Below, one piece after another: positions 37,157 through 46,649 of a DNA stretch of 64,000 nucleotides. Origin of the DNA: Bacteroidales bacterium (GTDB lineage Bacteria; Bacteroidota; Bacteroidia; Bacteroidales; UBA932). The notes under the pieces are model-generated. The model ran no database searches, was not told the origin of the DNA, and worked only from the letters and a program-made list of their open reading frames with translations. Made by a program: the position numbers and the translations under genes. Each line of letters opens with the position of its first letter. Position 1 is the first letter of the stretch. The stretch covers positions 186,001 through 250,000 of the forward strand of contig JAFYYW010000036.1 of assembly GCA_017548985.1 (NCBI GenBank). The letters are read 5' to 3'.

Positions 37157-37780
37157 TTATTTCTCCATTGGAAAGAGGCCATAAAGACCAGCGTCTATCT
37201 TATCCGTGATATATTCGAAATCCTCGGGACGGTTCTCAAAATCCAAGTTGTCGGTCTCTATCGTAAGGACTTTCCCCTTGTATTCCGAGATCCACTTATC
37301 ATAGCGCTCGTTGAGACCGGCGAGATAATCCAGGCCGATGGTCTGCTCGTAGTCCCTCCCTCTTTTCTGGATCTGGGCCACAAGGTGAGGGATCGAGCAC
37401 TTCAGGTATATCAGAAGGTCCGGCATACCGGCCATCGAAGACATGACCCCGAAAAGATCCATATAGGTCTCATAGTCCCTTTTTGAAAGGTTGCCCATCG
37501 CGTAGTTGTTGGCCACGAATATGTACACACCCTCAAAGAGAGTCCTGTCCTGGATGATCACATCCTTGCTCTTGGATATCTCCAGAACGTCCTTGAACCT
37601 TTGCGCGAGGAAATATGTCTCCAGATTGTAGGACCATCTGGGGATATCTTTATAATAGTCTTCCAGATAAGGGTTATAGGTGACGGACTCGTATTTTGGA
37701 GTCCATCCGTAATGCTTCGCGAGCATCCTCGTCAGAGTGGTCTTGCCACAGCCTATGTTACCTGCTATACCTATATGCAT
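37157..37780 (-). CDS. Deoxynucleoside kinase (first of a tandem pair)
   Basis: A 207-residue deoxynucleoside kinase with P-loop GNIGCGKTT, YESVTYNPYLEDYY, IIQDRTLFEGVYIF and IQKRGRDYE. Its start lies inside the end of the MBL hydrolase gene (10-bp overlap) and its stop is 17 bp before the second kinase. Differences from the paralogue near the substrate pocket (PKYESVTYN against PKFESVDFN, and FVANNY against FAPNLH) suggest altered substrate preference. I cannot tell dA, dG or dC specificity from sequence. Confidence 0.92.
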   Translation of the reverse strand: MHIGIAGNIGCGKTTLTRMLAKHYGWTPKYESVTYNPYLEDYYKDIPRWSYNLETYFLAQRFKDVLEISKSKDVIIQDRTLFEGVYIFVANNYAMGNLSKRDYETYMDLFGVMSSMAGMPDLLIYLKCSIPHLVAQIQKRGRDYEQTIGLDYLAGLNERYDKWISEYKGKVLTIETDNLDFENRPEDFEYITDKIDAGLYGLFPMEK

Positions 37781-38493
37781 AAGTCATTGTTTTCTGAAAG
37801 GATATCATTCTCCCATGGTTCGTTGAAAGGCTGAAGAAAAGGATTGGAAGTCCTCTCCACCGAAATGGAGGTCGCCGGACCATGTCCCGGGAACACCTCG
37901 ACATCTCCTGGGAGAACCATCAGTTTCTCCATTATACCCACGATCTCCATATCATAGTCTCCCCCTTCAAGATCCGTCCTTCCTAAAGATCCGGCGAACA
38001 GGGTGTCCCCGCTCAAGAGGATACCATCCTCCTCGTCATAGAAACAGACGCATCCGGGGGTATGGCCTGGGGTGGCGATTACCCGGAAGGAGGGTGAGTC
38101 GCTATCCTCGGCGAAGCGAAGGATTTGGCCATCAGCAAGATCCTTGGTCCCGAAACTGACATCAGGGGCATGTAATCCCAAACCCCTGGCATAGTATTCA
38201 TCCCTCTCCACAATGAATCTGTCCTCCGGGGCCATCCAAACCGGGACATGGAAAGACCGCTCCAGTTCAGCCACTCCGAAGATATGGTCGAAATGGCCGT
38301 GGGTCAGCCAGATGGCCTTGGGGGTGAGGCCTTCCGAAGCGATGAAGCCCATTATGGCGTCAGTCTCGGACGAGTCGTAGCAACCGGGATCCACGATCAC
38401 ACAATTCCGTCCCTCATCCCAGAGAATATACATATTCTCCCGGAAAGGGTTGACGCAGAATGACTTGATGTTGATATGACCGACTGATCCCAT
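37771..38493 (-). CDS. MBL-fold hydrolase, glyoxalase II-like
   Basis: A 240-residue metallo-beta-lactamase-fold hydrolase with the metal motif LTHGHFDHIFG (about 78-88), the second-site His in ATPGHTPGC, the bridging Asp in LLSGDTLFAGSLGR and a last His in VFPGHGPATS. The layout is that of hydroxyacylglutathione-hydrolase-like thioesterases (COG0491), which are common in Bacteroidota and mostly uncharacterised. First gene of a five-gene minus-strand operon. Confidence 0.9.
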   Translation of the reverse strand: MGSVGHINIKSFCVNPFRENMYILWDEGRNCVIVDPGCYDSSETDAIMGFIASEGLTPKAIWLTHGHFDHIFGVAELERSFHVPVWMAPEDRFIVERDEYYARGLGLHAPDVSFGTKDLADGQILRFAEDSDSPSFRVIATPGHTPGCVCFYDEEDGILLSGDTLFAGSLGRTDLEGGDYDMEIVGIMEKLMVLPGDVEVFPGHGPATSISVERTSNPFLQPFNEPWENDILSENNDLCI

Positions 38494-38549
38494 TAATACC
38501 CGCTAAAGTCTATTCCTACAAATTTACTGAAATAATCGTAAAATTCACC

Positions 38550-38557
38550 TACCTTTG
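38550..38557 (+). promoter_or_regulatory. -7 element of the uvrA promoter
   Basis: TACCTTTG is a perfect -7 box; at 20 bp upstream the sequence is CTG (38527-38529), a weak -33. The uvrA ATG is only 7 bases after the element. Confidence 0.5.
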
Positions 38558-38563
38558 CATATA

Positions 38564-41386
38564 ATGAGCGACAAGAGGAAAGAATATATCGAAATCCGCC
38601 GGGCGTCCGCTCACAACTTGGCCGGGATCAACATTGACATCCCGAGAAACGAGTTTGTGGTCGTGACCGGCTTGAGCGGCAGCGGGAAGTCCTCCCTGGC
38701 CTTCGACACCATCTATGCCGAGGGTCAGAGGCGGTATATGGACACCCTCTCCACCTACGCCAAGCACTTCATGGGCATCCTCGAGAAACCCGAGGTCGAG
38801 AGCATCGATGGCCTTAGTCCCATCATCGCCATAGAACAGAAGACCACCGGCAACAATCCCCGCTCGACCGTTGGAACCATCACCGAGATATTCGACTTCC
38901 TCCGCCTTCTCTACGCGAGGGCATCGAGGGCATATTCCCCGGTCACCGGGAAGGAGATGGTCCGCTATACTGACGAGCAGATAGTGGACCTGATCATGGA
39001 TGGATATAAAGGGAAGCGTTGTTACCTTCTCGCTCCGCTTGTCAGGGGACGCAAGGGCCATTACAGGGAACTTTTCGACCAACTGCGCAAGCGGGGTTAT
39101 ACCGAGGTCCGCGTCGACGGGGAAATCCTTCCTCTCAACGAGGTAGATGTCCTGGACCGCTACAAAGGTCATTTCATAGAACTCGTCGTGGACAAACTCA
39201 AGCCCTCGGAAGGTGACACGAAACGGGTGAGGGACTCTGTGATGACCGCCCTTAACCTCGGCAAAGGTTCCGTGGCGATGCTCGAGAGCGGGAACGACAA
39301 GCTTCGCCACTTCTCCAAGCATCTTGTCGATCCCGAGTCCGGCTTATCCCTACAGGAGCCGGCTCCCCACTCCTTCTCTTTCAATTCTCCCGAAGGCTAT
39401 TGTCCTCATTGCAAGGGACTTGGGATGATTGTGGATGTCAATATGGACACGATTATCCCCGACAGGAGCCTGTCCATCGCCGACGGCGGGATTATTCCTC
39501 TCGGCAAGGTCAGGGAGACCCGGAAGTTCGACATTATCAGGTCAATAGCCAGGAAATACAACTTTTCCCTTTACGACCCTATCGCCACGATTCCCGACGA
39601 GGCTGTCTCCCACATTATATTCGGAAGTGAGGAGATGTTCCGTATTGGGGAGGGCAATCTTTCTGAGATGGTGACCTTTGACGGTGTGGTGGATGACATT
39701 GATGAGAAAATAGTCTGCCCGGTCTGTCATGGGACCAGGCTAAACCAGAACGCCCAGTGTTTCAAAATTGACGGCAAGACGATCTCTGACGTCGCCGCGA
39801 TGGAGATGACGGACTTGAAAGAATGGCTGGCTTCCCTTCCCGGGAAATTGAACGAGAGGGAGAACAACATCGCGAGGGACATCCTTAAAGAACTGGATGA
39901 CAGGGTGCGGTTCATGCTGGATGTCGGGCTTGACTATCTCTCACTTGACAGGCCGACCGGTTCCCTCTCAGGTGGTGAGAGCCAGAGGATCAGGCTTGCC
40001 ACCCAGATCGGATCCAAGCTCGTGGGTGTTCTGTATATTCTTGATGAACCATCGATCGGGCTTCACCAAAAAGACAACCGAAAGCTGATCGCCTCACTCA
40101 AAGAGCTTCGGGACGAGGGCAACTCGGTGATGGTCGTGGAGCATGACCTTGAGACGATGATGAGCGCCGACTGGCTGGTTGATGTGGGCCCGGGCGCCGG
40201 GGAGAAGGGCGGAAGGGTCTGCCTCAACGCTCCTTTGAAGGGATTGTTGGAGTATTCCCCTGAAAATAACAAGGTTCCGTCATCGGTTGACAAAGCCACA
40301 GCCTCCCATTGCGTGTTTGGAAAGTCCTTGACCCTGGATTACCTTCAAGGCCGGAAAAAGATAGATGTGCCCGCCATGCGGCGCAAGGGTAATGGCCTTA
40401 CCCTGAGTCTTAAAGGAGCCAGGGGAAACAACTTGAAGGATGTTGACGTGACCTTCCCTCTGGGCTGTTTCATAGGGGTCGCCGGAGTCAGCGGCAGCGG
40501 CAAGTCGTCTTTGGTCAACGAGACCTTGATGCCAATCCTCAAAAACAAGCTTCACCGGGCTAAGCTACGTCCGCTGCCCTATGATTCTATTGAGGGGGTC
40601 AAAAATATTGACAAGCTCATAGAGATTGACCAGAGTCCTATCGGAAGGTCTCCAAGGTCTAATCCGGCCACCTTCACGGGTGTCATGGGGGACATCCGTA
40701 ACCTGTTCGAGGACACTCCTGACGCCAAGGTCAGGGGATTCAAGGCAGGAAGGTTCTCTTTCAATGTCCCGGGCGGACGCTGCGAGGCGTGCAACGGAGC
40801 CGGGATAAAGGTGATCGAGATGAATTTCCTTCCGTCGGTCAATGTCGTATGCGACGAGTGCCGGGGAAGGCGATATAAAGAAGACACGCTCGCGGTCCAC
40901 TACAAGGGCAAGAATATCAACGATGTGCTTGAGATGCCCATCAGTGAGGCCTATGAGTTCTTCAAGCCTATTCCTTCCATAGCCAGGAAGCTGAAAGCCC
41001 TTGTGGATGTCGGACTTGGATATGTCCATCTCGGGCAAAGCGCCGTGACCCTGTCCGGTGGAGAGAGCCAGAGGATGAAACTGGCCGCCGAGCTGTTCCG
41101 CAAGGCGACCGGCAACACCCTATACATCCTTGACGAGCCTACCACAGGCCTGCACTTCGAGGATATAAAAGTCCTCCTTCAGGTTCTTCAGGAACTTGTC
41201 GACCAAGGCAATACGGTTATCATTATCGAGCACAACCTGGATATCCTCAAGAGCGTCGACTACATCTTCGACCTTGGTCCTGACGGTGGCCAAGGAGGTG
41301 GCAGGATAGTCGCCGAGGGCACACCAGAAGAATTGGCCGGCAACCCTGACTCGGTCACCGGCCAATACCTTAAGGAAGTTCTCTAA
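38564..41386 (+). CDS. uvrA: Excinuclease ABC subunit A
   Basis: The damage-recognition ATPase of nucleotide excision repair, 940 residues from ATG 38564 (MSDKRKEYIEIRRA). Two ABC-type modules are present: Walker A GLSGSGKSSL near 34, signature LSGGESQRIRLATQ near 465, second Walker A GVSGSGKSSL near 645, and second signature LSGGESQRMKLAAE near 826. Zinc-binding pairs CPHCKG, CPVCHG and CEACNG/CDECRG are visible, but the CxxC that often follows LLYARA is replaced by SPVTG. Many Bacteroidota encode two UvrA proteins, and this may be either. It abuts the convergent SGNH gene with no gap. Confidence 0.92.
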   Translation: MSDKRKEYIEIRRASAHNLAGINIDIPRNEFVVVTGLSGSGKSSLAFDTIYAEGQRRYMDTLSTYAKHFMGILEKPEVESIDGLSPIIAIEQKTTGNNPRSTVGTITEIFDFLRLLYARASRAYSPVTGKEMVRYTDEQIVDLIMDGYKGKRCYLLAPLVRGRKGHYRELFDQLRKRGYTEVRVDGEILPLNEVDVLDRYKGHFIELVVDKLKPSEGDTKRVRDSVMTALNLGKGSVAMLESGNDKLRHFSKHLVDPESGLSLQEPAPHSFSFNSPEGYCPHCKGLGMIVDVNMDTIIPDRSLSIADGGIIPLGKVRETRKFDIIRSIARKYNFSLYDPIATIPDEAVSHIIFGSEEMFRIGEGNLSEMVTFDGVVDDIDEKIVCPVCHGTRLNQNAQCFKIDGKTISDVAAMEMTDLKEWLASLPGKLNERENNIARDILKELDDRVRFMLDVGLDYLSLDRPTGSLSGGESQRIRLATQIGSKLVGVLYILDEPSIGLHQKDNRKLIASLKELRDEGNSVMVVEHDLETMMSADWLVDVGPGAGEKGGRVCLNAPLKGLLEYSPENNKVPSSVDKATASHCVFGKSLTLDYLQGRKKIDVPAMRRKGNGLTLSLKGARGNNLKDVDVTFPLGCFIGVAGVSGSGKSSLVNETLMPILKNKLHRAKLRPLPYDSIEGVKNIDKLIEIDQSPIGRSPRSNPATFTGVMGDIRNLFEDTPDAKVRGFKAGRFSFNVPGGRCEACNGAGIKVIEMNFLPSVNVVCDECRGRRYKEDTLAVHYKGKNINDVLEMPISEAYEFFKPIPSIARKLKALVDVGLGYVHLGQSAVTLSGGESQRMKLAAELFRKATGNTLYILDEPTTGLHFEDIKVLLQVLQELVDQGNTVIIIEHNLDILKSVDYIFDLGPDGGQGGGRIVAEGTPEELAGNPDSVTGQYLKEVL

Positions 41387-42793
41387 TTAAGGGAAGTCAA
41401 TGTATTCAAGTTCGATGGACTTGGGCCTGGACATTTCCATCATTTCTGAGGACAACGAGTAATGGCCTCTTGGATTGATGCCTGGAGTCATACGCACAAC
41501 TAAACGGCTGCGGGACTCCCCCTCTTCCGTGACGACACGCATGAACAGTTCCAACCCGTCCTTCAACAGGGCGATATCGGTCTTCTTGTCAACCCTCATG
41601 AATACTTGTGCCTGACCATTGCCGTAAGGCAGGAAGACACAATCTTTCACAAGGATTCCCATGACATCTACGTTCCTGCATAACAGGAAGTTCCAGTTAT
41701 CCACGCTTTCTATCGTATAATTCTCGAAATAGCCCTTTTCCGAATAGAACATCTGCCTCCAATCTCTTGACTTGGACCTGTCAGGCAGCTCAGGCTTCAC
41801 TTCGTCGATTATGTAATCAGCGAGTTTATAGTCAGCGATCAGCGCCCCCATGGCGGTCATATGCTGATTGCTGTTCCGGGTGTCCTCGAAGCACTCCCTG
41901 GTAAAAAGCTCATGGTCATAAGGACTTTGCAGATCCAGCCATTTTTGCCCAGGACCGATGACCCTGGACATGATAGTCTGCCAAGAAGAGTAATTCTCGA
42001 CATGCTTCTCATACATCGGGAGCGTAAGGAAAACAAGGTCTATCCCACGCCTCTCGCAAAGCCTTTCTATTCTCCTGACTGTCTGATAGTTCTCTTTGTT
42101 GACCCTGAACTTGTTCCCGTCAACCACGGCGCCTTCCTCATCATACAGCCTCTCCGTCTTGTCGGTTATTCCGGTCGTGAAGCGGGTGAAGCGGCCAAGA
42201 TTGAGAGATTTGGGTTTGAAAGGGGTATTCTTCCCATCCAGATTTTTCTTGATCAACTCCGTGTCCTTGAATATCATGTCATGGCCACGGATGGATGCTG
42301 ACAATGCCGAAAGGTAATTATCGATGGAGAACAGGAAAGGCATGGAAGCCAATTTACGCAAGATGCTCTTTCTGCTGGAGAAACTCCGGAACTCACTGGT
42401 GAGCTCGCCGCCCGTCAATTCCCTTATCCGAGTTTGGGATACCCCATAAGTCTCGACAACCACAACCTTTGGGTCACACTTTGACAGGCCCTCCTTTAAG
42501 GCATAGTACGAGTCGGTGATGGTGGTGCCGGGTGACGCGAGAATAAAACAGTTCGCCCCAAGAATACAGGAGAGATGGTTCGGATTGATGCCGGTGTACA
42601 GATGAGAGTTGCCCACAAGCAAGACATCCACATCATTGGATTCCGTGAATTTATAAAAAGAGTCCCACTGGTCCTTCTCATGGAAGTTCTCCATGTCCGG
42701 GTTGAACATTCCGGACAGGTCTATGGCCCAGATAATCCCTCCGATGATTCCCAGGAACAAAAGAGCTTTGAGATACAGTCTCCTCATAATCAT
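41387..42793 (-). CDS. SGNH/AlgJ-like acyltransferase partner
   Basis: A 468-residue protein with one N-terminal membrane anchor (LYLKALLFLGIIGGIIWAI) and an extracytoplasmic domain starting with VLLVGNSHLYTGINP, a block like the GDSL/GxSH site of SGNH esterases. In many MBOAT operons such a protein completes O-acetylation of a surface polymer. It starts in the stop codon of the MBOAT gene (TGATG), so the two are coupled. A DltD/AlgJ-like role is inferred; the target polymer is unknown. Confidence 0.75.
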   Translation of the reverse strand: MIMRRLYLKALLFLGIIGGIIWAIDLSGMFNPDMENFHEKDQWDSFYKFTESNDVDVLLVGNSHLYTGINPNHLSCILGANCFILASPGTTITDSYYALKEGLSKCDPKVVVVETYGVSQTRIRELTGGELTSEFRSFSSRKSILRKLASMPFLFSIDNYLSALSASIRGHDMIFKDTELIKKNLDGKNTPFKPKSLNLGRFTRFTTGITDKTERLYDEEGAVVDGNKFRVNKENYQTVRRIERLCERRGIDLVFLTLPMYEKHVENYSSWQTIMSRVIGPGQKWLDLQSPYDHELFTRECFEDTRNSNQHMTAMGALIADYKLADYIIDEVKPELPDRSKSRDWRQMFYSEKGYFENYTIESVDNWNFLLCRNVDVMGILVKDCVFLPYGNGQAQVFMRVDKKTDIALLKDGLELFMRVVTEEGESRSRLVVRMTPGINPRGHYSLSSEMMEMSRPKSIELEYIDFP

Positions 42794-44229
42794 CAGAATT
42801 GGAAGTAAATGAACGAGTTGTCGTTAGAACCGTAAACGCCGAGATAAAGGATGGACAGGGCGAGAAGGATGTACACGACCCAGCGCAGAACCGCGCTGGA
42901 CGAGAAAAACCATCGCTCCAGCCTCTCCTGGCTGTTTTTGGTCAACACCTCATAGACCATCAAGGCGACAATGAGGAAGAAGCAGAGCCGTATTTCCGGA
43001 ATACCCATGCCACAGGATGTCAACGATTCCGCTCCCGAGAATCCGAGATTGGAGAACATGGTCACCGCGTCGGAGAATGTCGCGGAACGGAAAAACACGA
43101 GAGACAAAGCCCAGACCACGAAGACGAGCGACCAGCTCAAAAGTCTTGGCACAGCGGCTTCCGGCCTCAGTTTGACTATCTTGTCGAAAAACACCAGGAA
43201 AAGTCCGTTGACGCAACCCCAAATCACGAAATTCCATGAGGCCCCATGCCATAGACCGCTCACGGCGAACACTATCATCACATTAAAGATAGTCCTCGCC
43301 TTGCCCCTCCGGTTTCCGCCCAGAGGGATGTAGAGATAATCCATGAACCATGAAGTGAGAGTTATGTGCCATCTTTTCCAGAACTCCTTGAAAGTTGCGG
43401 ACAGATATGGACGCCTGAAGTTGTCATGAAGCGTGAACCCGAGCAAGCGGGCCGTTCCTATGGCGATCTGCGAGTATGCGGAGAAATCAAGGTACAGCTG
43501 GAAGGTGAAGAACAGGACCGCGACCACCGAGGATATGCCGGGATGTGAGGCGGGATCGGCGAAAACCGAATCCACGAAAACAGCGAGGCGGTCAGCGATA
43601 ACCATCTTCTTGAATAGTCCCCAGGCTATCATGAGAAGGCCCTTGCGGGTGCTCTCATAATCAAACTCCTTCTTCTGGGAGAACTGGGGGAGCAAGTCTC
43701 TGGACCTTTCGATGGGACCTGCGATCAGTTGGGGAAAGAAGGCGATGAAGGCGAAAAAGGAGACCACATCCCTGGTAGGTTCCGTCTTTCCCGAATAAAT
43801 ATCAAGGACATAGCTCAAACCCTGGAAAGTGTAGAAACTGATTCCAACGGGGAGGACTATATTCAAGGGGTTGAAACCTGATTCACGCCCGGCAAGGAAA
43901 CTGAAGGCCTCGGAGAAGCTCTCCGCGAAGAAATTGAAGTATTTGAAGAAACACAGCACACCCAGGTTGATAACCAGGGCAGCCACAAGTATCCCCTTCC
44001 CTTTACCGGAACTGTCCCTTTGCCTGGCTATGAACTTCCCGGCGAAAAAATCCACAGCGGACACTCCGGCTATCAGGGGAATCAATCTCCAGTTCCACCA
44101 ACCGTAGAAGAAATAGCTGGCGACAAGCAGGAATATATTCCTTAAACCTACGTCCTTCCTGAAAAAAGACCAGTAAAGGACGTAGGTTAGCGTAAGGAAT
44201 ATCCCGAAAGTAAGGGAATTGAAAAGCAT
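42793..44229 (-). CDS. MBOAT family O-acyltransferase (AlgI/DltB-like)
   Basis: A 478-residue polytopic inner-membrane acyltransferase. The catalytic His is in SGLWHGASWNFVIWG at about 325-335, and YLDFSAYSQIAIGTARLLGF, NFRRPYLSATFKEFWKRWHI are family signatures. It moves an acyl group, usually acetyl, from the cytoplasm to a surface glycan or polymer. It starts 6 bp after the ROK kinase gene, so an envelope-modification module is fused to a glucose-uptake operon. Confidence 0.92.
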   Translation of the reverse strand: MLFNSLTFGIFLTLTYVLYWSFFRKDVGLRNIFLLVASYFFYGWWNWRLIPLIAGVSAVDFFAGKFIARQRDSSGKGKGILVAALVINLGVLCFFKYFNFFAESFSEAFSFLAGRESGFNPLNIVLPVGISFYTFQGLSYVLDIYSGKTEPTRDVVSFFAFIAFFPQLIAGPIERSRDLLPQFSQKKEFDYESTRKGLLMIAWGLFKKMVIADRLAVFVDSVFADPASHPGISSVVAVLFFTFQLYLDFSAYSQIAIGTARLLGFTLHDNFRRPYLSATFKEFWKRWHITLTSWFMDYLYIPLGGNRRGKARTIFNVMIVFAVSGLWHGASWNFVIWGCVNGLFLVFFDKIVKLRPEAAVPRLLSWSLVFVVWALSLVFFRSATFSDAVTMFSNLGFSGAESLTSCGMGIPEIRLCFFLIVALMVYEVLTKNSQERLERWFFSSSAVLRWVVYILLALSILYLGVYGSNDNSFIYFQF

Positions 44230-44235
44230 GTTGAC

Positions 44236-45204
44236 TTACCAGGCGAGCGCAGAGGCACCGAGGATAGCGGCGTCAGACTCCTTCAAAGAGGAATAGACCA
44301 GCTTCACCTTGCCTCTCCAAAGAGGAAGGACATTGGCGTTCATAGACCTCTCGATCGGTTCCGTGAGGAACTCCTTGCTCCTCGCCAGTCCACCAAACAA
44401 GACGATAGCCTCGGGAGCCGAGAACTCAATGAAATCAGCGAATGCCATTCCGAGCATGGTGCCAGTGTAGTCGAACAGTTTGAGAGCCAGCTCGTCACCC
44501 TCTTTGGCAGCCTCATAGATGTCTTTCGAGGTGATGTTGTCCAGCTTACGGAGCAATGAAGGCTCGTCGCTCATATCCAGCCACTCGCGAGCGGTCCTGG
44601 CCATTCCGATAGCGGAGCAATAAGTCTCCAAGCAGCCGGTCTTGCCGCAGTTGCAGAGACGACCGTTCTTGCGGACAAGGGTAGTGTGGCCAAGCTCACC
44701 GGCGAAACCGTCGTGACCATATACCATTTCCCCATTGATCACAATTCCGCTACCCACGCCTGTTCCAAGGGTGATCATGATGAAATTCTTCATTCCCCTG
44801 GCGGCGCCGTAGGTCATTTCACCCATCGCGGCGGCGTTAGCGTCATTGGTCAGGGTCACAGGGATCCCGCCCATGGCGTCCTTCAGCATCGCGGCGAAGT
44901 GGAGGGAACCTGAACGGCCCCATGACAAATTGACGGCGTTCTCGATATCGCCTGTGTAGTAGTTAGCGTTAGGAGCGCCGACTCCGATACCACGGATCTT
45001 ACCCTGGGCTCCAGCCTCGTTGATAAGCTTCTTGAGAGCCTCCGCCAACTCGGCGATAAAAGGCTCCACTGAGTCATGGTTGTCGGTCCTGATGACAGTC
45101 TGGGCGATCACGGTGCCACGGGTGTCGACAATACCGCACTTGCTGGTCTGTCCACCTACATCGACTCCGATAACAAGGTTCTGCTCAATATTTTCCATAC
45201 TCAT
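44236..45204 (-). CDS. ROK family sugar kinase, probable glucokinase
   Basis: A 322-residue cytoplasmic sugar kinase. The ATP-binding phosphate-1 motif is VIGVDVGGQTSKCGIVD, the catalytic Asp is in TNDANAAAMGE, and the zinc motif is CNCGKTGCLE, as in ROK glucokinases. The adjacent FHS-type permease, five bases upstream, supports phosphorylation of glucose, although mannose or fructose kinases share this fold. The MBOAT gene follows it by 6 bp. Confidence 0.92.
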   Translation of the reverse strand: MSMENIEQNLVIGVDVGGQTSKCGIVDTRGTVIAQTVIRTDNHDSVEPFIAELAEALKKLINEAGAQGKIRGIGVGAPNANYYTGDIENAVNLSWGRSGSLHFAAMLKDAMGGIPVTLTNDANAAAMGEMTYGAARGMKNFIMITLGTGVGSGIVINGEMVYGHDGFAGELGHTTLVRKNGRLCNCGKTGCLETYCSAIGMARTAREWLDMSDEPSLLRKLDNITSKDIYEAAKEGDELALKLFDYTGTMLGMAFADFIEFSAPEAIVLFGGLARSKEFLTEPIERSMNANVLPLWRGKVKLVYSSLKESDAAILGASALAW

Positions 45205-45209
45205 ATCCT

Positions 45210-46499
45210 CTAGTCGACAGGGATGTCTTTATTGACGTTCTTGCAGCCGATCAGGGCGTAGTAGAGGAGGTAGCAGAGCATGGCGATGACCAGCCAGTAG
45301 CTGTTCATGTAACCGGCGCCCTTGGCGATGAAGTCCTGGATGAACGGCATGATACCACCACCCACGACAAGCATCATGAATATTCCGGAAGCGGCCTCGG
45401 TGTACTTGCCAAGACCCTCGACGGCGAGGTTGAAAATAGCGCCCCACATCAGGGATGTGCAGAGACCGCAGAGAACGAGGAACAAGCAGCTGATAGGAAC
45501 CTCGAACATCTTGAATCCTTCGGCGGCGCTGTAGCCGGGCATATTGACAGTAACGGTCTTAGGGATGAAGATAGCGATCAAGACGAGGAGGATGGCCACG
45601 GAACTGACCGTAATCATCTGGGTCCTGGTGCTGACCTTACCGGAAATGAACGTACTGCAAAGACGACCGACCATCATAAGCAGCCAGTAAATCGCGGCGA
45701 TAGCTCCACCGATGGCGGCAGCGCCAGCGAATCCGGCAGGGAAAGCACCCTTGCCGGTAGCGTCAGCGAGATAGAAGTTGACCTGTGAAGGGATACCGAT
45801 CTCGATACCGACATAGAAGAAGATGGCGATGGCGCCGAGCACGAAATGGCGGAAGTTCCAGGCACTGTGCTCATAGACAGTGGCATTGCGCTCCTTGGCG
45901 GGCTCCGGAATCTTAACGAGGGAGATAATCACGAAAGCGAGCGCGAAGACACCCATCGCGATGAAGAGCAGAGGAGCCACATCGGACATCGAGGTGTTGG
46001 CGGTAACTGTACCGATAAGCGCGCCGACAAGCAGAGGGGTAAGGGTTCCGGTCAGGGAATTCAGGGTACCACCGATCTGGATGTACTGGTTGCCCTTGTT
46101 TCCACCACCACCGAGGATGTTAAGCATCGGGTTGACCACGGTGTTGAGCATACATACGCAGAGACCGCAGACGAACGCTCCAATCAGATAGACGATGATA
46201 GCGGATGTGTCAGCACCGATCTTGCTGGAAAGCCACTGGATGACGATTCCGATGAAACCGGTCGCTAGAGCGGCGAGAGTCGTGTTCTTGTAACCGATCT
46301 TGAGGAGCATCTTACCAGCGGGGATACCCATGAAGAGGTACGCGGCGAAGTTCATCAGGTTACCAGCCATCTTGGACCACTCGAACTTGTTGCCCCAGAT
46401 GTTGCCGAAGGGGGCGGCCATGTTGGTGACGAATGAAATCATGGCGAAGATGAAGCACATCGTCACGATAGCCACCATGTTGTTTTTTTTCTTTTCCAT
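45210..46499 (-). CDS. FHS-family (GluP/FucP-like) sugar permease
   Basis: A 429-residue MFS transporter with 12 predicted membrane helices, of the fucose/glucose-galactose (FHS) group judging from FMGIPAGKMLLKIGYKNTTL and NTVVNPMLNILGGGGNKGN. The neighbouring ROK kinase suggests proton-coupled glucose uptake. It is the first gene of the operon, downstream of a 323-bp region with promoter and terminators. Start at ATG 46497-46499. Confidence 0.9.
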   Translation of the reverse strand: MEKKKNNMVAIVTMCFIFAMISFVTNMAAPFGNIWGNKFEWSKMAGNLMNFAAYLFMGIPAGKMLLKIGYKNTTLAALATGFIGIVIQWLSSKIGADTSAIIVYLIGAFVCGLCVCMLNTVVNPMLNILGGGGNKGNQYIQIGGTLNSLTGTLTPLLVGALIGTVTANTSMSDVAPLLFIAMGVFALAFVIISLVKIPEPAKERNATVYEHSAWNFRHFVLGAIAIFFYVGIEIGIPSQVNFYLADATGKGAFPAGFAGAAAIGGAIAAIYWLLMMVGRLCSTFISGKVSTRTQMITVSSVAILLVLIAIFIPKTVTVNMPGYSAAEGFKMFEVPISCLFLVLCGLCTSLMWGAIFNLAVEGLGKYTEAASGIFMMLVVGGGIMPFIQDFIAKGAGYMNSYWLVIAMLCYLLYYALIGCKNVNKDIPVD

Positions 46500-46561
46500 A
46501 AAGATTGTGTTATGTTGTTAGTTTGTAATTAGTTCTATGTTTACACACTTTGTGGATTATA

Positions 46562-46569
46562 CAAAGCTA
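46562..46569 (-). promoter_or_regulatory. Possible second -7 element before the permease
   Basis: TAGCTTTG on the minus strand, downstream of both terminators and 62 bp before the permease start. No clear TTG at 19-21 bp. It could drive the permease independently of the upstream transcript. Confidence 0.4.
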
Positions 46570-46570
46570 C

Positions 46571-46608
46571 AAAAAAATCCCGAATGTCGCACTCCAAAAA
46601 CCGGGATT
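46571..46608 (-). terminator. Second intrinsic terminator-like hairpin in the permease leader
   Basis: On the minus strand AATCCCG (46608-46602) and CGGGATT (46582-46576) form a 7-bp stem with a 19-base loop, followed by a run of seven T (46577-46571). It stands between the upstream promoter and the permease. Confidence 0.65.
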
Positions 46609-46615
46609 ATTATAT

Positions 46616-46649
46616 AAAAAAGGTCGGCGCTTTCCCCAAAGCGCCGGCC
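46616..46649 (-). terminator. Strong intrinsic terminator in the permease leader
   Basis: GGCCGGCGCTTT (46649-46638) and AAAGCGCCGACC (46633-46622) form a 12-bp stem, with one G-U pair, around a four-base loop, followed by six T (46621-46616). Lies about 60 bases after the transcription start expected from the promoter at 46711-46741. Confidence 0.85.
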
